Notes under the pieces: generated by a model
The model's input: the letters and a program-made list of their open reading frames with translations, nothing else
Told to the model about the DNA's origin: nothing
Database searches by the model: none
Program-made: the position numbers and the translations under genes
Source of the DNA: Oscillospiraceae bacterium
GTDB lineage: Bacteria; Bacillota; Clostridia; Oscillospirales; Acutalibacteraceae
Direction of reading: 5' to 3'
DNA length: 6,179 nucleotides
NCBI GenBank assembly: GCA_003505905.1
Contig: DNXM01000196.1
Coordinates: 1 to 6,179, forward strand
In this document: positions 1 to 4,841 of the stretch, piece after piece
Layout of the letters: each line of letters starts with the position of its first letter
How positions within the stretch are numbered: the first letter of the stretch is position 1

Positions 1-281
1 TTCAGGTTCTTGCGCAGCCCCAGGATAGCCTGTTCTGGACGCAGGGCACGTTCCAGGGTGTCATATTTGAAATCACCGACAGCACCGAACAGGACTGCAT
101 CAGATTCCTGAGCCAGTTTCAGGGTGCTTTCTGGCAGTGGATGACCGTGGTTTGCGTAACCGACGCCACCGACGTCTGCCCATTCCATTTCAAAGTTTTC
201 GCCAAGTGCGTTCAGGACACGCACAGCTTCGTTCATGATTTCTGGACCAATGCCGTCACCCGGCAGAATTGCAATTTTCAT
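1..281 (-). CDS. leuB: 3-isopropylmalate dehydrogenase, N-terminal 93 residues (partial)
   Basis: LeuB is the cytoplasmic NAD-dependent enzyme that oxidises and decarboxylates 3-isopropylmalate to 2-oxoisocaproate, the third step of leucine synthesis. Only residues 1-93 are present; the family is about 350-360 residues, so most of the enzyme, including the substrate arginines and the metal-binding aspartates, lies beyond the left edge. The start is clear: ATG at 281, preceded by AGAGGG five bases upstream, giving the family hallmark [15 protein letters not shown]. Further family sequence is HPLPESTL (47-54) and [13 protein letters not shown] (62-74). The gene lies 58 nt downstream of leuD, with a hairpin in the gap. 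Leucine codons are 11 CTG of 12, unlike the genes on the right side of the window (3 of 31 in the nuoF-like gene), which supports a proteobacterial source. Identity is very secure; the taxonomic assignment is inference. Confidence 0.96.
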   Translation of the reverse strand, partial: MKIAILPGDGIGPEIMNEAVRVLNALGENFEMEWADVGGVGYANHGHPLPESTLKLAQESDAVLFGAVGDFKYDTLERALRPEQAILGLRKNL

Positions 282-296
282 GTTTTCCCTCTTCTT

Positions 297-323
297 GGCA
301 TACCTGCCCCTGGCAGATATGCC
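297..323 (-). other. Intercistronic hairpin between leuD and leuB
   Basis: Read on the minus-strand transcript this is GGCATATCTGCC, loop AGG, GGCAGGTATGCC: twelve consecutive base pairs if one U-G wobble is allowed, closed by a triloop. On the plus strand the same position is a C/A mismatch, so the structure is better as leu-operon RNA. It ends just before the leuB ribosome binding region. No U-run follows (the next bases are AAGAAGAG), so it does not look like an intrinsic terminator. An mRNA-stability or processing element, or an imperfect repeat unit, are possible roles; none is shown by the sequence. Confidence 0.6.
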
Positions 324-339
324 CTGTGTTGCTAAGTTC

Positions 340-987
340 TTAGATAGTGTTCGTCAACCAAGGCTGGTCGTCGATATGCTGTTTTTCAAATGCTGTGATC
401 TTTTCAGCCTTACGCAGGGTCAGGCCGATGTCATCCAGACCGTTGATCAGGCAGTACTGACGGAATGGGTCAACATCGAAAGGAATCTTGATGCCGGCTT
501 CTTCGTTCAGGATCAGGCAGTTTTCCAGATCGATGGTCAGGCTAAAACCTGGGTTTGCGTCAACAGTCTTGAACAGGGAATCAATCTGTTCTTCGCTCAG
601 TTTGATGAGCAACAGACCGTTCTTGAAAGAGTTGTTGAAGAAGATATCAGCAAAAGTCGGTGCAATGATGGCGCGGAAACCATACTGCTGGAGTGCCCAT
701 GGTGCATGTTCACGGGAGGAACCACAGCCGAAGTTTTCACGGGCAATCAGGATGGTCGCGCCTTTGTAGCGTTCCTGATTCAGGACGAATTCAGGGTTCA
801 GTGGACGGGTGGAACAGTCCATGCCTGGTTCGCCATGGTCAAGGTAACGCCATTCGTCGAACAGGTTCTGACCGAAACCTGTGCGTTTGATTGATTTCAG
901 GAACTGCTTAGGAATGATGGCATCGGTATCGACGTTCACACGATCCATCGGTGCGACCAATCCTTTATGTACGGTAAATTTTTCCAT
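340..987 (-). CDS. leuD: 3-isopropylmalate dehydratase small subunit (isopropylmalate isomerase)
   Basis: LeuD is the swivelling small subunit of isopropylmalate isomerase. With LeuC it converts 2-isopropylmalate to 3-isopropylmalate in the cytoplasm. The 215-residue length is normal for the proteobacterial form, clearly longer than the roughly 160-170-residue clostridial LeuD. Visible family motifs are [14 protein letters not shown] (18-31), the [11 protein letters not shown] substrate loop (87-97) and [16 protein letters not shown] (111-126). The start ATG is preceded by AGGTGA (991-996), which pairs well with the 16S tail at short spacing. It follows the small lipoprotein gene by 32 nt. 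The size class and the C-terminal [22 protein letters not shown] (about 169-190 region) are beta/gammaproteobacterial in style, so its natural partner is the C-terminal half, not the N-terminal half, of the LeuC encoded upstream here. Confidence 0.97.
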   Translation of the reverse strand: MEKFTVHKGLVAPMDRVNVDTDAIIPKQFLKSIKRTGFGQNLFDEWRYLDHGEPGMDCSTRPLNPEFVLNQERYKGATILIARENFGCGSSREHAPWALQQYGFRAIIAPTFADIFFNNSFKNGLLLIKLSEEQIDSLFKTVDANPGFSLTIDLENCLILNEEAGIKIPFDVDPFRQYCLINGLDDIGLTLRKAEKITAFEKQHIDDQPWLTNTI

Positions 988-1019
988 GCTTCACCTAATA
1001 GGTTATCTCTTTCATCCAA

Positions 1020-1148
1020 TCATCTTGCGACATTGACAATCGCAGTTGTCTCTTTGCTGGGACTCTTGTCTTTTCCGGCAAAGGTGTTGCAGGCAAAAAT
1101 GAATGTCACTGCTGCCAGCATATAAGTGATGATCTTGATGAATTTCAT
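1020..1148 (-). CDS. Entericidin-like small lipoprotein, 42 aa
   Basis: This is a small gene easily missed by length filters. From ATG at 1148 to TGA at 1020-1022 it encodes 42 residues. The N-terminus is basic (MKFIK), followed by a hydrophobic stretch (about 6-19) and a lipobox-like I-F-A-C ending at Cys20. The mature part begins CNTFAGKDKS and is short, polar and lysine/serine/threonine-rich. The CNTxAG start is what entericidin-type lipoproteins carry, and I recall such genes between leuC and leuD in Burkholderiales; both points are memory, not a search. GAGGAAG (1155-1161), six bases before the ATG, is a good ribosome binding site. Expected location is lipid-anchored in the envelope after signal peptidase II processing. 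It has no evident role in leucine synthesis. The phenylalanine at the -2 lipobox position is not ideal, and the mature protein is shorter than typical entericidins. Any toxin-antidote role is unproven. Confidence 0.72.
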   Translation of the reverse strand: MKFIKIITYMLAAVTFIFACNTFAGKDKSPSKETTAIVNVAR

Positions 1149-1171
1149 GTCTCGCTTCCTCAGTGGTGCGA

Positions 1172-2554
1172 TTACAGTTTACGAACGTCAACAAAATGAC
1201 CGGCAATACCAGCAGCTGCCGCCATCGCAGGAGAAACCAGATGGGTACGGCTGTTCTGCCCCTGTCTGCCTTCAAAGTTGCGGTTGGAGGTAGATGCACA
1301 GCGTTCTCCCGGAGCCAGACGGTCATCATTCATCGCCAGACACATGGAGCATCCTGCTTCACGCCATTCAAAGCCAGCTTCGATGAAAATCTTGTCGAGA
1401 CCTTCCTGTTCAGCCTGTTCTTTCACGAGACCAGAACCTGGAACAACCAGTGCCTGCTTGACGTTTGGTGCACGTTTCTTGCCTTTGACAACGGCTGCCG
1501 CAGCACGCATATCCTCAATACGGCCATTAGTGCAGGAACCGATAAAGACCTTGTCAATCGCGATTTCTTCCATTGGGGTGCCGGCTTCCAGACCGATGTA
1601 CTTCAGTGCACGGACCATTGCGTCACGGCGGACCGGATCTTTTTCGTCAGCTGGGTTCGGAACCTTGTCTTCAATGGAAACAACCATTTCTGGAGAAGTA
1701 CCCCAGGTAACCTGTGGCTTGATTTCAGCCGCATCGAGTTCAACAGTAACGTCGAAAGAGGCATCTGGATCAGAATGCAGGGTATTCCAGTAAGCGACTG
1801 CCTTGTCCCACTGATCACCCTTAGGCGCATATGGACGGCCTTTAACGTAATCGATGGTGGTCTGGTCAACCGCAACGAGACCTGCACGTGCGCCGGCTTC
1901 AATCGCCATGTTGCAAACTGTGAAGCGGTCGCACATTTCAAGGCTCTTCACACCGTCACCGACAAATTCCATGGAGCGGTACAGCGCACCGTCCACACCG
2001 ATTTTGCCGATGATGTGCAAAATCAAATCCTTGCCCGAAACAAACGGCTGAAAGGCACCGTGCAGAATAAAACGAATGGCACCGGGCACTTTGAACCAAA
2101 CCCTTCCGCTCGCCATTGCGTATGCCATATCCGTTGAGCCGACACCCGTGGAAAACGCACCGAGTGCGCCGTAGGTGCAGGTGTGAGAATCGGCGCCGAT
2201 GACCAAATCGCCTGCGGTTACAAGCCCTTTGTCGGGCAGAAGAGTGTGCTCAATGCCCATGTCACCGACATCGTAAAATTTATCAATGCCCTGTTCACGG
2301 CAAAAGCTGCGGCAGGTCTTGCATTGTTCCGCCGCTTTGATGTCCTTATTCGGCACAAAATGATCCATCACCATCACAATGCGGCTCGGGTCGGCGGTTT
2401 TTACGGCGGAGCGGTTGAATTCGGCAATGGCGGCGCTGGCGGTAATGTCGTTGCCCATAATCAAATCGGCATCGGCAAAAATCAAATCACCGCTTGTTAC
2501 TTCGGTTTGTCCGCAATGAGCCGCAAGAATCTTTTGCGTCATGGTCATTGCCAT
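1172..2554 (-). CDS. leuC: 3-isopropylmalate dehydratase large subunit, apparently a chimera of two LeuC subfamilies
   Basis: LeuC is the [4Fe-4S] large subunit of isopropylmalate isomerase and belongs to the aconitase superfamily. The 460-residue frame is open and has cluster ligands C341 (GSCTN), C402 and C405 (GCSMC), plus GADSHTCTYGA (120-130) and CASTSNRNFEGRQG (419-432). The two halves do not match each other. Residues 1-213 read as the shorter archaeal/firmicute LeuC class (start MAMTMTQKILAAH, DHFVPNKDIKAAEQ at 64-77, SGKDLILHIIGKIGVDGAL at 173-191). Residues 222-460 read as the proteobacterial class (ARAGLVAVDQTT, YVKGRPYAPKG, EIKPQVTWGTSPEMV, RTHLVSPAMAAAAGIAGHF). Leucine codons change at the same place: 3 CTG of 13 before, and 8 CTG plus 4 CTC of 12 after. 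The start is the first of three close ATGs, set by GGAGGAG nine bases upstream. S-to-G at residue 344 (CTNGR for the usual CTNSR) is a minor oddity. Identity as LeuC is secure; existence of this exact protein is doubtful. Confidence 0.9.
   Translation of the reverse strand: MAMTMTQKILAAHCGQTEVTSGDLIFADADLIMGNDITASAAIAEFNRSAVKTADPSRIVMVMDHFVPNKDIKAAEQCKTCRSFCREQGIDKFYDVGDMGIEHTLLPDKGLVTAGDLVIGADSHTCTYGALGAFSTGVGSTDMAYAMASGRVWFKVPGAIRFILHGAFQPFVSGKDLILHIIGKIGVDGALYRSMEFVGDGVKSLEMCDRFTVCNMAIEAGARAGLVAVDQTTIDYVKGRPYAPKGDQWDKAVAYWNTLHSDPDASFDVTVELDAAEIKPQVTWGTSPEMVVSIEDKVPNPADEKDPVRRDAMVRALKYIGLEAGTPMEEIAIDKVFIGSCTNGRIEDMRAAAAVVKGKKRAPNVKQALVVPGSGLVKEQAEQEGLDKIFIEAGFEWREAGCSMCLAMNDDRLAPGERCASTSNRNFEGRQGQNSRTHLVSPAMAAAAGIAGHFVDVRKL
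1886..1925. other. Junction between betaproteobacterial and clostridial sequence inside leuC
   Basis: This stretch encodes the end of DRFTV and then CNMAIEAGAR, LeuC residues 214-223, a block conserved in both LeuC subfamilies. Upstream in the gene (higher coordinates) protein motifs and codon choice are firmicute-like; downstream (lower coordinates) they are proteobacterial. A conserved stretch of about 20-30 bases here could be identical in two species and bridge them in an assembly, which would also explain why the frame is intact. The exact crossover cannot be placed within the block. Confidence 0.72.
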
Positions 2555-2560
2555 TTTGCC

Positions 2561-4087
2561 TCACTCCTCCGTTTCACTGCTGAATTCAATCTTCATTTTA
2601 TTTAATGCGTTGATGTACGCCAATATACTGGCTTCGATAATATCGGTGGAAAGCCCTCGTCCGTTGACGGTTTCTTCGCCGAAGCGGAGCTTCACAATCG
2701 CTTCGCCCAAGGTGTCACGCCCTTCGGAAACCGCATGAATGGTGTATTTTTCCAGGCTGTGCGGCTCGGGCTTCATGATGATGTCAATGGCTTTGTATGC
2801 GGCATCAACAGGACCGTCGCCAAGGGAAACCTCTTCGTAGTGCTTGTTGTCCTTGTGCATACGCATGACCGCAACGGAGTTGGCGTTGTTGCCCGAATGA
2901 ACATTGAACGAATCCAGCACATAGTCGTTGAAATCAATTTTTCGATGAGCCACAAGGGCTTCAATGTCGCTGTCGGTGACAACGCTTTTTTTGTCGCAGA
3001 GCTTCTTGAATTCCGTGAAAGCAAGCTCTAACTCTTCTTTAGTTAGGTCAATGCCGAGCTCGGTGAGCCGCTGTGCAAAAGCGTGGCGCCCCGAATGCTT
3101 GCCCAGTACCATTTCGTTGGGCTTAATGCCGATGGACTCGGGCGTGAGAATTTCATAGGTGCGGCGGTCTGCCATGACACCGTGTTGGTGAATGCCCGAT
3201 TCGTGCTTAAAGGCGTTTTTGCCGACAATCGGCTTATTGAGCGGAATGGAATTGCCGATTGTATTATATAACAATTTGCTCGCTTTGTAAATCTTTGTGG
3301 TGTCGATTCTTGTGTCAAAATCACACAAATCCGGTCGGGTTTTGACCGCCATAACAAATTCTTCAAGTGCCGTGTTGCCGGCTCGTTCGCCGATGCCATT
3401 CACGGTGCATTCTACCTGCCCGGCGCCTGCCATAACGCCCGCAAGAGCGTTTGCGTTGGCAAGCCCCAAATCGTTGTGGCAGTGAACGGAAAGCACGGCT
3501 TTGTCGATGTTCGGCACATGGTTCATCAAATAGGAAATGCGCTCGGTCATTTCGTTGGGCATCATGTAGCCGACCGTGTCGGGCACATTGACCACCGTTG
3601 CGCCTGCTTCAATGGCTTTTTCGACCACACGGCACAAAAAATCCATGTCACTGCGCATGGCATCCTCGGCGGAAAATTCCACATCGCCGCACAGCTTTTT
3701 GGCGTGCGTCACCGATTCCCGCATTCGAGCCAATACTTCATCGGGGGTCATGCAAAGCTTGTATTGCATATGAATCGGCGAAGTGGCAAGCACAATGTGA
3801 ATACGGGGCTGTTCCGCATTTTTGATGGCTTCGTAGGTCGTGTCAATATCCCGAATTACCGCACGGGTGAGTGCCGCTACGGAGCTGTCACGAACTTTTG
3901 CGGCAATGGCTTTGACTGCTTCAAAGTCACCTTTTGAGGAAACAGGAAAACCGGCTTCAATCACATCCACCTTGAGTCGTTCAAGACGGTGTGCTATGTC
4001 GAGTTTTTCGCTTAAATTCATGCTGCAGCCGGGCGCCTGTTCACCGTCCCGCAGGGTTGTGTCAAAAATCGCAATGTGTCTGCTCAA
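2561..4087 (-). CDS. leuA: 2-isopropylmalate synthase
   Basis: LeuA performs the committed step of leucine synthesis, condensing acetyl-CoA with 2-oxoisovalerate. The 508-residue protein has the full layout. The catalytic TIM barrel starts at [13 protein letters not shown] (8-20), with metal ligand candidates D9, H202 and H204 in [14 protein letters not shown] (201-214). [14 protein letters not shown] (230-243) and [13 protein letters not shown] (291-303) follow. KHSGRHAF (330-337) leads into the subdomains, and the C-terminal leucine-sensing domain spans about 385-500. The start is TTG: no in-frame ATG or GTG lies between it and the upstream in-frame stop, the family sequence begins there ([15 protein letters not shown]), and AAAGG lies about ten bases upstream. 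It ends six bases before leuC, with its last codons forming the leuC ribosome binding site, so the two are translationally linked. Expected control is feedback inhibition by leucine; the roughly 35-nt leader leaves no room for a T-box. Sequence style is clostridial. Confidence 0.97.
   Translation of the reverse strand: MSRHIAIFDTTLRDGEQAPGCSMNLSEKLDIAHRLERLKVDVIEAGFPVSSKGDFEAVKAIAAKVRDSSVAALTRAVIRDIDTTYEAIKNAEQPRIHIVLATSPIHMQYKLCMTPDEVLARMRESVTHAKKLCGDVEFSAEDAMRSDMDFLCRVVEKAIEAGATVVNVPDTVGYMMPNEMTERISYLMNHVPNIDKAVLSVHCHNDLGLANANALAGVMAGAGQVECTVNGIGERAGNTALEEFVMAVKTRPDLCDFDTRIDTTKIYKASKLLYNTIGNSIPLNKPIVGKNAFKHESGIHQHGVMADRRTYEILTPESIGIKPNEMVLGKHSGRHAFAQRLTELGIDLTKEELELAFTEFKKLCDKKSVVTDSDIEALVAHRKIDFNDYVLDSFNVHSGNNANSVAVMRMHKDNKHYEEVSLGDGPVDAAYKAIDIIMKPEPHSLEKYTIHAVSEGRDTLGEAIVKLRFGEETVNGRGLSTDIIEASILAYINALNKMKIEFSSETEE
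2564..2570 (-). promoter_or_regulatory. leuC ribosome binding site inside the end of leuA
   Basis: GGAGGAG on the minus strand is formed by the last codons of leuA and lies nine bases before the first ATG of leuC. It favours that ATG over the two in-frame ATGs two and four codons later. Overlap with the leuA coding end makes translational coupling likely. Confidence 0.8.
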
Positions 4088-4128
4088 AAAATCGCCGCCT
4101 TTCGCAGAAGAATCCCATAATTATTTTA

Positions 4129-4157
4129 ACTATATCACAAGTTGAATATATATGCAA
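4129..4157 (-). promoter_or_regulatory. Predicted sigma-70-type promoter of leuA
   Basis: On the minus strand, TTGCAT (4152-4157) is separated by exactly 17 bases from TATAGT (4129-4134). Transcription would begin near 4122, giving a leader of about 35 nt before the TTG start of leuA. This is too short for a T-box or a leader-peptide attenuator, and I see neither. Confidence 0.6.
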
Positions 4158-4176
4158 CCGAGAATGAACGAATTTT

Positions 4177-4189
4177 TGCAAATTTTGCA
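4177..4189. repeat. Short palindrome in the leuA/nuoE divergent region
   Basis: TGCAAA-T-TTTGCA is a perfect 6-bp inverted repeat around one base, starting 20 bp upstream of the predicted leuA -35. Its position would suit a regulator binding site, but short AT-rich palindromes arise by chance and no regulator is recognised. Confidence 0.3.
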
Positions 4190-4232
4190 TTTTTTCCTCG
4201 TTTTTCCCGTTCTCTGCCGAGCAAGCGTATAT

Positions 4233-4246
4233 AGAAAAATTTTTCT
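4233..4246. repeat. 14-bp AT-rich palindrome upstream of the nuoE promoter
   Basis: AGAAAAATTTTTCT is a perfect 14-bp palindrome about 22 bp upstream of the predicted nuoE -35. It could be an operator or simply an A-tract/T-tract element of the promoter. The low-complexity composition lowers its weight. Confidence 0.3.
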
Positions 4247-4268
4247 TGAATCTTTTTTTCTCATTTGC

Positions 4269-4297
4269 TTGCCATAGAGGATGAATGCGTGTATAAT
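4269..4297 (+). promoter_or_regulatory. Predicted sigma-70-type promoter of the nuoE-nuoF (hydrogenase) operon
   Basis: TTGCCA (4269-4274), a 17-base spacer, then a consensus TATAAT (4292-4297). Transcription would begin near 4304, about 28 bases before the nuoE ATG. The -10 lies inside the longer in-frame extension that would start at 4281, which argues that the gene starts at 4332. Confidence 0.75.
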
Positions 4298-4331
4298 GGG
4301 GAACATCTCATATAAAACGGGGGAATTTACA

Positions 4332-4841
4332 ATGTCAGAAAAATGTTCCTGCTGTAACAGTGATTTGACTCTGCTTGACGATACCTTGGCGCAGTATGCC
4401 AAGGTGCCCGGCAGTTTGATTACCGTTTTACAAAAAGCACAGGGTATCTACGGTTATCTTCCGGCAGATGTGCTTCGTCACATTGCCGAAAAGATGAACA
4501 TTCCCGTGGCAAAGGTGTTCGGTGTAGCGACCTTCTACACCCAGTTCCGCTTTGCACCCGTCGGCAAGTATTTGATTATGCTTTGCCAAGGCACAGCCTG
4601 CCATGTCAACGGTTCGCTGTTGTTGGAAAAAACCATCTATGAAACCCTCGGCATCAAGGATGGCGAAACGACCGAGGACGGTTTGTTTACCCTCAAAAAT
4701 GTTGCCTGCCTGGGTTGCTGTTCGCTTTCACCGGTGATGATGATTAACGATGAAACCTACGGTTCTTTAACTCCGCAGAAGGTGCGTGACATTCTCGCTC
4801 GCCTTACGGAGGAAGCGAAAAAGGAGGAGAAAGCCGAATGA
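4332..4841 (+). CDS. nuoE: NuoE-like [2Fe-2S] thioredoxin-fold subunit of NADH-linked [FeFe]-hydrogenase (HydC/HndA type)
   Basis: This 169-residue cytoplasmic protein belongs to the NuoE / 24-kDa complex I family. In clostridia it serves as the small electron-transfer subunit of NAD(H)-linked, often electron-bifurcating, iron hydrogenases. The N-terminal helical part contains GSLITVLQKAQGIYGYLP (27-44) and VFGVATFYTQF (62-72), both family hallmarks. The thioredoxin-like part carries the [2Fe-2S] ligands C85 and C90 (CQGTAC) and C126 and C130 (CLGCC), so the cluster site is complete. The start is ATG at 4332, behind GGGGGA with seven bases of spacing, downstream of a consensus promoter. Three extra cysteines sit at residues 5, 7 and 8 (CSCC), before the conserved region. 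Its stop overlaps the next ATG (ATGA), so it is co-translated with the nuoF-like subunit. The short N-terminus and operon form favour a hydrogenase over membrane complex I, but the hydrogenase gene itself is not in view. Confidence 0.93.
   Translation: MSEKCSCCNSDLTLLDDTLAQYAKVPGSLITVLQKAQGIYGYLPADVLRHIAEKMNIPVAKVFGVATFYTQFRFAPVGKYLIMLCQGTACHVNGSLLLEKTIYETLGIKDGETTEDGLFTLKNVACLGCCSLSPVMMINDETYGSLTPQKVRDILARLTEEAKKEEKAE
4821..4827 (+). promoter_or_regulatory. Ribosome binding site of the nuoF-like gene, inside nuoE
   Basis: AAGGAGG lies ten bases before the ATG at 4838, within the lysine/glutamate-rich tail codons of nuoE. With the 4-base ATGA overlap it fixes the start and indicates coupled translation. 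Confidence 0.85.

Noticed and set aside
297..323. Intrinsic terminator between leuD and leuB
   Set aside because: The stem is good but is followed by AAGAAGAG, not a U-run, and leuB follows immediately with a ribosome binding site.
235..894. A 219-codon plus-strand open frame opposite leuD
   Set aside because: It is the mirror of leuD in another frame; the peptide has no recognisable domain and leuD is certain.
1163..2137. A 324-codon plus-strand open frame opposite leuC
   Set aside because: It is antisense to a recognised gene, shows no family motif or ribosome binding site, and is explained by the codon pattern of leuC.
3476..3937. A 153-codon plus-strand open frame opposite leuA
   Set aside because: Histidine/glycine-rich composition is what leuA codons give in reverse; no independent coding signal.
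4088..4128. A short leader peptide or T-box ahead of leuA
   Set aside because: The predicted leader is only about 35 nt, there is no T-box sequence (AGGGTGG...), and the short upstream frame contains no run of leucine codons.
4281..4331. A 17-codon N-terminal extension of nuoE beginning at 4281
   Set aside because: The TATAAT -10 lies inside it, and the conserved protein plus a ribosome binding site start at 4332.
4130..4402. A 90-codon minus-strand frame covering the divergent promoters and the start of nuoE
   Set aside because: It overlaps both promoters and nuoE in antisense, has a low-complexity basic composition and no ribosome binding site that I can see.
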